Assembly: GCF_000819985.1 (NCBI RefSeq)
Contig: NZ_CDBZ01000205.1
Span: 39,592-103,591 of the forward strand
Source: Aeromonas media
Lineage (GTDB): Bacteria; Pseudomonadota; Gammaproteobacteria; Enterobacterales; Aeromonadaceae
Reading direction: 5' to 3'
Length of the DNA: 64,000 nt
Shown here: positions 45,850 through 54,097 of the stretch, piece after piece
Layout of the letters: each line of letters opens with the position of its first letter
Numbering within the stretch: position 1 is the first letter of the stretch
Translations under genes and position numbers: made by a program
The notes under the pieces: model-generated
Database searches by the model: none
Told to the model about the DNA's origin: nothing
The model's input: the letters and a program-made list of their open reading frames with translations, nothing else

Positions 45850-48800
45850 TTATTTGAGGTATTTGCCGTCAACCCCCACCTTGCCCGGGCCGTTCAGCAC
45901 CCAGACCCGGGCCGAGTAGGCGGGCACCTGGAAGCTCAGGCTGCCGTTGCTGACGCTCTGGCTCGCGCCGGTTACCGCGTCCCTGTAGGTGCCGTTCTTC
46001 AGGCCGCTCAGGCTTATCTGCTGGGCCGAGTTGGCCGCGAGGCCCACGGCGGCATAGCTGCCTTGAGCGCTCAGGTCGCGCACGAAGCTGATGCCGCTCC
46101 CCCACTCGTTCACCTGGCTCATGGGCGCCTTCTGCAGGGCGGGCACCGCCTTGCGGATCTGGTTCAGGCGCTTGATGTGCTGATAGAGCGGGTGGCTAGG
46201 AGTCGCCGGGTTGTCCAGGACGTCGCCGTAGTAGGCGCGACCGGTCTGATCCACCGTCATGGTGGCCCCGTCGATGTCTTGCGGCTTGCCGGCCTGGAAC
46301 ATCACCTCCTCCCCGTAGTAGAGGGTCGGGATGCCCCGCGCGGTCCAGAGCAGGTTGTAGGTCATGGCCGCATTGCCCTCTTCCCCGCCGTAGCGGTACT
46401 TGAAGTCATTGTCCGGCCCCACGTCGTGGTTCTGGAAGAAGGTGATGAGCTTGGTGGCATCGCCATAGACCCAGTCCATCCCAAAGATCCCCCCCACCCC
46501 GCCAAAGCTCCCCTTGGTGACGTTGTCACGGAAGGTGGAAAAGAGGGAGAAGTCCAGCACCGAGAGGCCGGAATCACCCCCTGCGCGGGGATCCGCCGGA
46601 TTGGCCGTGGTGCGGGTATACCACCAGGGGCGGATCACCGCCGAGGCGTTGTCATTGGCCAGCTCAGAGCCCCAGCCGGTGCCCTTGACCAGGTTCTCGC
46701 CAAACACGAACAGCCCCGGCTTGTGGGCCTGCCAATCGTGGACATAGGTCAGCAGCTCGTCCCGCTCGATGTGCTTCAAGGTATCGATGCGAATGGCGTC
46801 CACTCCCATGTCGAGGTACTGGTGGATGGCGCCGTTGAGGTAATCCTTGACGTTCTGGTTGCCGGTGGCGAGATCGATGCAATCCCCCGCCATGTGCTTG
46901 CGCTGCAGGGCGAGCGGGCTCTCCCAGTCGCCGCCGGACATGAAGCCGTCCAGGTGATACCAGCTGGGATCCAGGGTCTGGGCGTCGATACCGAAGAAGC
47001 GGTTCGGGTTGTAGCCTGCGCTCGGCACTGTGGCGCCGGTCTTGGGGTCCACCAGGGGCTGGATGCCCGCCGGATCGGACTGGCAGCGGGCCTTGTACCA
47101 GTCGGGGGCCGCCGGGTTGTCGTCGTCACAGCGGTTGGCGCTGGCATAGTCCCCGAGGTTGCCCTGATAGGGGCCGTTGTTGATGAGTCCCTGACTGGAG
47201 CCTGCCGGCACGTAGTATTTGACCGGCAGGCGATCGATCCAGGTCTTGCCGCGCAGGCCGTACTGGCTCGAATGGTTGATCACCACATCCTGTATCACCT
47301 TGAGCCCCTTGGCATGGGCGGCCTGGATGAACTCGCGATAACCGGCCCCCGGCGACTCCAGACGGGGATCGACCCGGTAGAAGTCGTAGGCGTGATAGCC
47401 GTGATAGTCGAGGCCGGAGCGGTTCTCCACCGGCGGCGTCACCCAAATGGCGGTGAAGCCGAGATCCTTGATGTAGTCGAGCTTCTCGATGAGCCCCTTG
47501 AAGTCGCCACGCCAGTGAGGATCCCCCGCCTTGTAGCGGTCCCGATTGTAGTAGTTGTTGCTCCCATCCCCATCGTAGAAACGGGCGGTCAACAGGAAGT
47601 AGATACTCTCGGCGCGAAAATCGCCGCTCGCCACCGGGGTCTCGCCAATCTGATAGCTGAAGCTCTGCACCCCTTGATTGCCGCTGGCGTCGATGGCGAG
47701 GGTGCGGATCACCAGATCGGTGCCGCTGCCCTTGTCGCTGGCGAGAATGGCCTGACCGGCGTAGCGGGGGGACGCCGTGGTGGGGGTGCTGCCGTCCGTG
47801 GTGAAATGAACGGCGGGGGCGCTGTCGTTATCGTCGCTCACTCCCAGGGTGATGGACTGGCTATCCACATAGCTCCCCGGGGCCGGGGTGGCGGTCACGG
47901 TGGGCGCCTGATTGTCGGCGCCGGCGAGCGGTGCCGCCTCCAGCGTCTTGTCCTGGCTGTCGAAGCAGATGCGGTAACTGGTGTTGGCGCTCACCTTGTA
48001 GTCCTGGGCCGGGTAAGCCTCGGTCCAGTCCCCCTTGCGGTCAATCTTGAAGCGGGGGTTGCTGCTGCCAAAGGTCTGCTCGGTACAGAAGGTCACTCCA
48101 TCCTCGCTGGTCATGGCGGTCAGGCCCCAGTTGTTGGGGGTGCCGCGGAAATACCAGCTGCCGCCGGTCTGGGGGGCGGCAACCACCAGGCTCACGCTGC
48201 TGCTGCTCCTGGCCCCCTGATCGTCGGTAACCGTCAGGCCATAGGTGAAGGTGCCCGCCTGAGCTGTGTTGACGCTGATACTCTCCGTGGTCTCGCCGCT
48301 GCTCCAGAGATAGCTCGCTATCTGGCCGTCGGGATCCGTGGAGTCGCTGCCGCTCAAGGTCACGGTATCCCCCACAGCGACATTCAGGATACCCCCCGGG
48401 GTGATGACAGCGATGGGGGGCTGGTTATCGTCCCCGAGCGCCGTGATGCTGTAGGCCTGGGTCTGGTCATTGACCTGGAAGCGCACATTGCCGGTGCCAC
48501 TCCAGAGGATGTCGCCGCCGCTGCGCTCGAGCACGCCATCGGCGTTGCTGTCGCCGAAGTTGATGGCCCAGTTCCCCGCCTGATCAAACTTGAGCCGCTG
48601 GTTGGTCTTGCCATCCATGTAGGCGTCGGCCTGCCACAGGTGATCCGCCACCAGCGTCATGGGCAGGCTGGCCCAGCCATTGAAGGTGCCGCGCACGTTG
48701 AGCTGCGGCAGCGTCTTGGCAAACCCTGCGGCCTCGCAACTCGCCACCGCCGTGGTGGTGATGGCCTGGGTGCCGGCATGGATGCGGATCTGATAGGAGG

Positions 48801-49056
48801 TATTGGCAGTGACCGCGTAGTCGGCGCTCGGGTAGCTCTGCTGCCAGTTGCCGTATCGGTCGATTTTAAAGCGCGGGCCGCCGCTGGCGTCCCCGCTCAC
48901 GAAGCGCTGGCAGGTATCAAAGTTGACGCCGTCCGTCGACGTCATGGCGGTCGCCGCCCATCCATTCGCGGTGCCCCGGAAGAACCATTCCGCCGCCGTG
49001 CTCGGCGCCGTGATCAGGGTTCCCAACAATCCGGCCGCGAGTATCCATCTAGCCAT
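45850..49056 (-). CDS. Secreted multimodular alpha-amylase (GH13)
   Basis: 1068 residues. Signal peptide 1-21 (WILAAGLLGTLITAPSTAA). Then three related carbohydrate-binding-like modules: 23-108 (WFFRGTANGW), 118-205 (NVRGTFNGW) and 299-379 (WYFRGTPNNW). A PKD-like domain (213-293) lies between the second and third, and a chitobiase/C-terminal-type beta domain at about 385-470. The GH13 barrel (480-970) has all four conserved regions: DVVINH (590-595), GVDAIRID with nucleophile Asp758, FGEN with acid Glu787, and FFQNHD with Asp878. A C-terminal beta domain ends the protein. It hydrolyses starch or glycogen outside the cell. A LacI-family operator lies upstream. Confidence 0.92.
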   Translation of the reverse strand: MARWILAAGLLGTLITAPSTAAEWFFRGTANGWAATAMTSTDGVNFDTCQRFVSGDASGGPRFKIDRYGNWQQSYPSADYAVTANTSYQIRIHAGTQAITTTAVASCEAAGFAKTLPQLNVRGTFNGWASLPMTLVADHLWQADAYMDGKTNQRLKFDQAGNWAINFGDSNADGVLERSGGDILWSGTGNVRFQVNDQTQAYSITALGDDNQPPIAVITPGGILNVAVGDTVTLSGSDSTDPDGQIASYLWSSGETTESISVNTAQAGTFTYGLTVTDDQGARSSSSVSLVVAAPQTGGSWYFRGTPNNWGLTAMTSEDGVTFCTEQTFGSSNPRFKIDRKGDWTEAYPAQDYKVSANTSYRICFDSQDKTLEAAPLAGADNQAPTVTATPAPGSYVDSQSITLGVSDDNDSAPAVHFTTDGSTPTTASPRYAGQAILASDKGSGTDLVIRTLAIDASGNQGVQSFSYQIGETPVASGDFRAESIYFLLTARFYDGDGSNNYYNRDRYKAGDPHWRGDFKGLIEKLDYIKDLGFTAIWVTPPVENRSGLDYHGYHAYDFYRVDPRLESPGAGYREFIQAAHAKGLKVIQDVVINHSSQYGLRGKTWIDRLPVKYYVPAGSSQGLINNGPYQGNLGDYASANRCDDDNPAAPDWYKARCQSDPAGIQPLVDPKTGATVPSAGYNPNRFFGIDAQTLDPSWYHLDGFMSGGDWESPLALQRKHMAGDCIDLATGNQNVKDYLNGAIHQYLDMGVDAIRIDTLKHIERDELLTYVHDWQAHKPGLFVFGENLVKGTGWGSELANDNASAVIRPWWYTRTTANPADPRAGGDSGLSVLDFSLFSTFRDNVTKGSFGGVGGIFGMDWVYGDATKLITFFQNHDVGPDNDFKYRYGGEEGNAAMTYNLLWTARGIPTLYYGEEVMFQAGKPQDIDGATMTVDQTGRAYYGDVLDNPATPSHPLYQHIKRLNQIRKAVPALQKAPMSQVNEWGSGISFVRDLSAQGSYAAVGLAANSAQQISLSGLKNGTYRDAVTGASQSVSNGSLSFQVPAYSARVWVLNGPGKVGVDGKYLK

Positions 49057-49232
49057 TGATAGTCCTTTATTTTCATTGTTTTGTGTGTGACGCCTGTGTA
49101 CCCAGGCATTCCCCCATCCGCAACGTCCCGCCTTCGGATGAGCCCGACCAGTCTAGAGTCCCGAGTGACCGACTCATGGCAAACACGCGCAAAATATGAC
49201 CGGCGTCGACCTCACCATTGGCTGTATGTGAT

Positions 49233-49246
49233 TGATAGCGCTTTCA
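49233..49246. promoter_or_regulatory. LacI/GalR-family operator upstream of the amylase
   Basis: TGATAGCGCTTTCA is a 14-bp palindrome with one mismatched pair and fits the TGWNANCGNTNWCA pattern of sugar-responsive LacI-family regulators. It lies 177 bp before the amylase start in the 380-bp divergent gap with the EamA gene, so either gene could be the target. Nothing else in that gap is supported. Confidence 0.55.
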
Positions 49247-49439
49247 TTTCTTTGTATGGGAGTGAAGGGGAAGTCCCCCACCCGGAGGATATAGACGCGC
49301 CGCCCGTGGCGGTCACATCGGGGAACCTTATCAGCGCCTTTCCTACTGCTCTGGGCCGTTGCCATTGGGGGCGCTTGCCGCCATGATGCAAGGCCCCTTG
49401 CCATCTAGGGCAGCAGGGCGGTTCATTCAGGGAGAGAAG

Positions 49440-50354
49440 ATGAGAACATCGGATTACGTGCGGCTGCTGGCGCTGGCGGCCATCTGGGGCGCCAGCTTCC
49501 TGTTCATGCGCATCGCCGCGCCCGCCTTCGGCTCGGTCAACACCACCTTCCTGCGGGTCTTTTTCGCCCTGGTCGGGCTCGCCGCCATGCTGTTGCTGCT
49601 GCGCACTCCCATGTTGTTTCAGGGCAAGCTCAAGTCCATCATGGTGCTCGGCATCATCAACTCAGGCGTGCCCTTCCTGATGTACGCCATCGCCGCGCTC
49701 TGGCTGCCCGCCGGTTATTCCGCCATCCTCAACGCCACCACGCCGCTGATGGGGGCCCTCATCGGCTTCTCCTTCTTCAACGAGACGCTGACCTTGCGCA
49801 AATGGAGCGGCGTCATGCTGGGGCTGATGGGCATAGGGCTCACCACCACCACGGGGGAGGTCGACCTGAGTGGTCAGCTGGCCATCGGCGTGCTGGCCTG
49901 CCTCATCGCCACCGCCTGCTATGGCTGCGCCGGTTTTCTCACCCGGCGCTGGATCAGCGAGCGGGGCGGCCTCGACGCCAAGCTGGTGGCCTTTGGCAGC
50001 CAGCTCGGTGCCTGCCTCTTCCTGCTCCCCTTCTTCGGCTACACCCTGGTAACAGGCCCCACCGTCAACTGGGCCCTGCCCGAGGTGTGGGCCAGCGTGC
50101 TCGCGGTCGGCTTCATCTGCACCGCCCTCGCCTATCTGATCTACTTCAGGCTGATCGCCGATATCGGACCCCTGCGCTCCCTGACGGTCACCTTCCTGAT
50201 CCCGCCCTTTGGCATACTGTGGGGCTATCTGGTGCTCGGCGAGACCCTCACCGGCGGCTTCGTGGCGGGCGGCGCCATCGTCTGTCTCGCGGTCTGGCTG
50301 GTGGTGAGCCCGAGCAAGGCCGCCAAACCGGCCAAGGCGCAGCCACAGAGCTAA
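49440..50354 (+). CDS. EamA-family transporter
   Basis: 304 residues, ten predicted helices, two EamA repeats (about 8-135 and 150-290). The LLALAAIWGASFLFMRIAAP start and YLVLGETLTGGFVAGGAIV close are typical. A lysine/alanine-rich tail follows. Inner membrane, substrate unknown. GGGAGAG precedes ATG at 49440. Located between the amylase and xseA, 110 nt before xseA. Confidence 0.87.
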   Translation: MRTSDYVRLLALAAIWGASFLFMRIAAPAFGSVNTTFLRVFFALVGLAAMLLLLRTPMLFQGKLKSIMVLGIINSGVPFLMYAIAALWLPAGYSAILNATTPLMGALIGFSFFNETLTLRKWSGVMLGLMGIGLTTTTGEVDLSGQLAIGVLACLIATACYGCAGFLTRRWISERGGLDAKLVAFGSQLGACLFLLPFFGYTLVTGPTVNWALPEVWASVLAVGFICTALAYLIYFRLIADIGPLRSLTVTFLIPPFGILWGYLVLGETLTGGFVAGGAIVCLAVWLVVSPSKAAKPAKAQPQS

Positions 50355-50464
50355 CTGCCATCTGCCGGACCCCATGGCTCGGCGTCTGGCACAGCCAAAC
50401 TGGTGCCAGATGCCGCTGCTGCCACAGACATGGACTCGGCGGATGGGCTGAACTGGGGTAAGAT

Positions 50465-51880
50465 ATGCCCCATCGTTTTCTCCCCGCCCCGGCGGACACA
50501 GCAGCAGGGCCAGCCTTGAACCACCTCGACGAATCCAGCCAGAGCAGGCAACAGCAGATCTTCACCGTCACCCGCCTCAACAGCGCCGTGCGCATGATAC
50601 TGGAGCAGGATCTGGGGCTGGTGTGGCTGACTGGGGAACTCTCCAACCTGGCGATGCCAAGCTCGGGCCACTGGTACTTCTCCCTCAAGGACATCTCAGC
50701 CCAGGTGCGCTGCGCCATTTTCAAGGGCAACAACCGCCGGGTGCCGTTCCGGCCGCAAGATGGCATGCAGGTGCTGGTGCAGGCGCGGGTCTCCCTCTAT
50801 GAGCCCCGGGGCGACTACCAGCTCATCATCGAATCCATGCAACCCGCCGGGGACGGCATGCTGGCCCTGCGCTTCGAGGAGCTCAAGCGCCGCCTCGGCG
50901 CCGAGGGGCTGTTCGACGAGGGCCGCAAGCGCCCGCTCCCCCGCGAGCCACGCGCCGTGGGGCTGATCACCTCGGCCACCGGCGCCGCCCTGCACGACAT
51001 GCTGACGGTGCTGGGGCGCCGCGCCCCGGATCTCCCGGTCTTCATCTATCCGACTCAGGTGCAGGGCAGCGCCGCCATCGGCCAGATCGTCGCGGCCATT
51101 GCCCTGGCCAACCGCCGCGCCGAGGTGGACGTGCTCATCGTCGGGCGCGGCGGCGGGTCGCTCGAAGATCTCTGGTGCTTCAACGAGGAGGCGGTGGCCC
51201 GCGCTATTGCCCACTCCGCCATCCCGGTGGTGAGCGCCGTGGGCCACGAGGTGGATATCACCATCAGCGACTTCGCCGCCGATCTACGCGCCCCCACCCC
51301 CTCCGCCGCCGCCGAGCTGGTGGCACCGGACAGAAGCGCCCGCGCCCAGCGCCTTGTGCACCTCAAGCAGCGCCTGGTGCAGGCCATCTCCCGGCGCCAG
51401 ACCGCCGCCCGCCACGGCTTCGCGCTGCTGCAAAAGCGGCTCGACCATCAGGATCCCAAGCGCCGGCTGGAGCAACAGTCCCAGCGTCTGGACGAGCTGT
51501 CCGGCCGCCTGCAGCAACTGCTCAATCTGCGCCTGCATCAGGGGGAGCGGCGCCTCGCGAACCTCGAACTGCGGCTGCAGTCCAGGAGCCCGGAAAAACT
51601 GCTGGCCGCCGGCAAGCGTCGCCACCAGCTGGCACAAGAGCGGCTCCATACCCTGATGAACAAGCGTCAGGATCTCGCCGCCCACCGCCTCGCCATGCTG
51701 AGTGCGCGCCTCGACGGGATAAGCCCGCTGGCCACCCTGGGGCGGGGTTACTCCATCACCCGTACCCCCAGTGGCGAGGTCATCAGCCGCGCCGCCCAGG
51801 TGAGCCCGGGCCAGCAACTGGTCACCACGCTCGCCGAGGGCAGCCTGCGGGTGCGGGTGGAGGAAGTGAACAACCAATAA
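50465..51880 (+). CDS. xseA: Exodeoxyribonuclease VII large subunit
   Basis: 471 residues (E. coli 456). The N-terminal OB fold has SGHWYFSLKD and VRCAIFKG. The catalytic core has the GLITSATGAALHD and VGRGGGSLEDLW blocks and the VSAVGHEVDITISDF aspartates, followed by the long coiled coil that binds XseB. It degrades single-stranded DNA into oligonucleotides. In many relatives xseA is directly divergent from guaB; here about 6 kb intervenes. Confidence 0.96.
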   Translation: MPHRFLPAPADTAAGPALNHLDESSQSRQQQIFTVTRLNSAVRMILEQDLGLVWLTGELSNLAMPSSGHWYFSLKDISAQVRCAIFKGNNRRVPFRPQDGMQVLVQARVSLYEPRGDYQLIIESMQPAGDGMLALRFEELKRRLGAEGLFDEGRKRPLPREPRAVGLITSATGAALHDMLTVLGRRAPDLPVFIYPTQVQGSAAIGQIVAAIALANRRAEVDVLIVGRGGGSLEDLWCFNEEAVARAIAHSAIPVVSAVGHEVDITISDFAADLRAPTPSAAAELVAPDRSARAQRLVHLKQRLVQAISRRQTAARHGFALLQKRLDHQDPKRRLEQQSQRLDELSGRLQQLLNLRLHQGERRLANLELRLQSRSPEKLLAAGKRRHQLAQERLHTLMNKRQDLAAHRLAMLSARLDGISPLATLGRGYSITRTPSGEVISRAAQVSPGQQLVTTLAEGSLRVRVEEVNNQ

Positions 51881-51883
51881 CGA

Positions 51884-51914
51884 AAAGGGGGCCTTCAAGC
51901 GGCCCCCTTTCCTT
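51884..51914 (+). terminator. Terminator after xseA
   Basis: AAAGGGGGCC (51884-51893) and GGCCCCCTTT (51901-51910) with a 7-nt loop and a C/T-rich tail. Confidence 0.75.
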
Positions 51915-51935
51915 TCTCGTTTTTCTCCCTGCCCG

Positions 51936-53309
51936 CTACCCCCGCGAGTGATGCCGGGCCCCGCCCGGATGAGCGGCGTGGGTTGCCGCCTCCCCTCCCA
52001 GGGGATTTGACTGCAGATACTCGAACAGACCCGCCTGCAGATTGACGGTCCAGAAGCGCCCCGCCAAGGTCAGCGCCAGTGTCTCCCCGGCCAGCTCGGC
52101 CAGGCCATGCTGTTGCCAGCGTTCAAAGAGCGGCAACAGATGCGCCCGCAAGGAGGGCGCCAAGCGCCCGAGAGCCAGCCAGCCGGTGTCGAGGCCACCA
52201 CGCAGCAGGCCATCGACGGGCGCGTTGGGATTGGGCCTCATCACCATGCCGGGGGCACGCAGACCGGCCGCCAGCGCCTCGTGCCAGGCTGCCAGATCCC
52301 GGCCATACATGAGGCCGTGGCCATGGATGTTGCCCCCCGCCCCCGCGCCGAAGGGGAGGATCTCGGCGCCGCGCTTGGCCATCTGGTTGTAGCGGCTCTG
52401 CTCGGCGTCGCTGCGCCGCCAGTGGCTGCAGGAGAGGCACTGCCAGCCCCCCTGCTCCAGGGTGTGGGCGCCATAGGCATACATGGCCGCCCGCTGCTGG
52501 CCATCGGCGCACCAGCCGAGCCGGCCCTTCTCCTGCGCCCGATCCAGATTGGTGCCCTGCATGGAGATGAGCTGGTAGAGATCCACTCCGTGCACCCCGC
52601 TGGCCATCACGTCCGCGATGTCCTGGCGCCACAGGGCATCATCCTGCCCCGGCAGGCCGAAGATGAGATCCGCCACTATGACGGCTGCGTCATCCCGGGT
52701 CAGCTCCCCCAGTCGGGCGAGCAGTGTCTCCCTGTCGTCGAAACGGGCCGCCTGCTGGCGCACTGCTGTGTTGAAGCTCTGCACCCCGAACGAGAAGCGG
52801 TTGAAGCCCCCCGCCAGGGCCGTCTGCCACTTCACATCATCAAAACCGTTGAGCCGCCCCTCCAGGGTCAGCTCCGCATCCGGGGTCAGGGGGAAAGCGC
52901 GAATGGCCCTGGCCAGTCGCCCCAGATCCGCCGCCGCCATATCGGTCGGGGTGCCGCCCCCCACGTAGATGGCCGAGAAGGGACGGCTCTGGCCAAAGGG
53001 AGACTCGGCGGCCCGTTGCAGGTCGTCGCACAGGGCCGCCATGTAGTAGCTCATGCGCGCCGGGTTGGCGCCGTTTTCGAAGAAGTTGCAGAAGCTGCAG
53101 CGCTTGCGGCAGAAGGGAACATGGATATAGAGCGCCCGCTCCTGGGATTCGCTCGGTCGCTGCCACCAGGCTCGCCAGCCGGCGTCGTCCAGCGTCAAGG
53201 GGGCTGCGCCGCCCCGGCTGGCATGGGCCGAGGTCTTGGTGCCAAAGGCGAACTTCAGGGGATCCGGGGTGGCGAGCCCCGTCATGGTCGGGGTGAATAG
53301 TGGCGTCAT
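51936..53309 (-). CDS. hutW: Haem-utilisation radical SAM protein (HutW/ChuW family)
   Basis: 457 residues. The radical-SAM cluster motif CRKRCSFC is near residue 67 with HVPFC before it. The AIYVGGGTPTDM and FSFGVQSFN segments follow as in HemN-like enzymes. Features such as SCSHWRRSDAEQSRYN and GAGAGGNIHGHG fit the anaerobic haem-degradation branch (ChuW/HutW) rather than coproporphyrinogen oxidase. ChuW opens haem by radical methylation to release iron (established for E. coli O157). ATG at 53309. A Fur box 34 bp upstream supports iron control. No hutX or hutZ follows. Confidence 0.8.
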   Translation of the reverse strand: MTPLFTPTMTGLATPDPLKFAFGTKTSAHASRGGAAPLTLDDAGWRAWWQRPSESQERALYIHVPFCRKRCSFCNFFENGANPARMSYYMAALCDDLQRAAESPFGQSRPFSAIYVGGGTPTDMAAADLGRLARAIRAFPLTPDAELTLEGRLNGFDDVKWQTALAGGFNRFSFGVQSFNTAVRQQAARFDDRETLLARLGELTRDDAAVIVADLIFGLPGQDDALWRQDIADVMASGVHGVDLYQLISMQGTNLDRAQEKGRLGWCADGQQRAAMYAYGAHTLEQGGWQCLSCSHWRRSDAEQSRYNQMAKRGAEILPFGAGAGGNIHGHGLMYGRDLAAWHEALAAGLRAPGMVMRPNPNAPVDGLLRGGLDTGWLALGRLAPSLRAHLLPLFERWQQHGLAELAGETLALTLAGRFWTVNLQAGLFEYLQSNPLGGEAATHAAHPGGARHHSRG

Positions 53310-53342
53310 CACTGGCAGGTTACCGTCTTGAAATAACGCAAA

Positions 53343-53357
53343 TGATAACGAATATCA
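53343..53357. promoter_or_regulatory. Fur box upstream of hutW
   Basis: TGATAACGAATATCA matches the 7-1-7 Fur core TGATAATNATTATCA at 12 of 14 defined positions, 34 bp before the start codon. Confidence 0.7.
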
Positions 53358-53479
53358 GTTGAGCTCCGTGTTGTGCTGGATCAAGTCCGGGACATTGAGA
53401 GGAACTCATAGCCCCCCGCTATCTGGGTGCGAGAGAGTATGTAGAGCGGGATCATGCAGGAGGAGTGGCAGGAAGAGAG

Positions 53480-53501
53480 CCACTCTCCGCCAGGAGAGTG
53501 G
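53480..53501. terminator. Stem-loop after yfiB
   Basis: CCACTCTCC (53480-53488) and GGAGAGTGG (53493-53501), 9-bp stem, GCCA loop, 80 nt past the yfiB stop. No T tract, so terminator function is uncertain. Confidence 0.4.
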
Positions 53502-53580
53502 TGGCACACACGCATTCGGGCTAACGAACGAAGGGATCCGGAAAACCGGATGATAGCAGTTGATGCAGGGCGTTGGCCGA

Positions 53581-54069
53581 TCAGCCGTTGTCGATGATGA
53601 TGGCGACCCGGCGGTTCTCCGCCCGTCCGGCGGCGGTGCCGTTATCGGCGATGGGCGCCTCTTCCCCGCGTCCACGGATGTCCAGGTTGGCAGCGGGCAT
53701 ACCCACCGACGCCAGCACCTCGGCCACGGACTGGGCCCGTTTCAACGAGAGCTGCTGGTTGTAGGCCGCCTCGCCGTTGGAGTCGGTGTGGCCGTCCACC
53801 CGGGCCCGGTTCAGACCCACCTCAATCAGGGCCCTGCCCAAGGCTTCCACCACCTGGCGGGTGCCGGGATTGAGAGCCCCCACGTTGTTGGCAAAGAGCA
53901 CCTTGTTGGAGATATCCAGGGTCCAGCCCTCGTCGGTCAGGTGAAACCCCTGCTCCTTGAGTGCGGCGATCTGCTGCTCGGTGAGGCCCTTGGGCGCGCT
54001 CTGGCAAGCCGCCAGACCACCGAGCAAGAGCGCGAACAGACCCGCTCCCATCAGGTTGAAAAAAGTCAT
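53581..54069 (-). CDS. yfiB: OmpA-like outer-membrane lipoprotein YfiB
   Basis: 162 residues. The lipoprotein signal ends in LGGLAAC with the lipidated cysteine at 22. The rest is an OmpA/Pal peptidoglycan-binding domain (RVDGHTDSNGEAAYNQQLS, then RAQSVAEVL and IRGRGE). In Pseudomonas YfiB sequesters YfiR at the outer membrane and so releases YfiN (established). ATG at 54069 has AAGGA upstream; the longer frame upstream overlaps yfiN and is discarded. Last gene of yfiR-yfiN-yfiB. Confidence 0.87.
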   Translation of the reverse strand: MTFFNLMGAGLFALLLGGLAACQSAPKGLTEQQIAALKEQGFHLTDEGWTLDISNKVLFANNVGALNPGTRQVVEALGRALIEVGLNRARVDGHTDSNGEAAYNQQLSLKRAQSVAEVLASVGMPAANLDIRGRGEEAPIADNGTAAGRAENRRVAIIIDNG

Positions 54070-54097
54070 TGTTCTTGTCCTTTCATTATTTTCAATT

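Noticed and set aside
46063..49059. 998-codon open frame antisense to the amylase gene
   Set aside because: Ala/Gly/Val/His-rich shadow frame without domains; the amylase has all GH13 motifs on the other strand.
49357..49440. Longer start for the second EamA gene
   Set aside because: The added residues are not hydrophobic or conserved, and ATG at 49440 has its own ribosome site.
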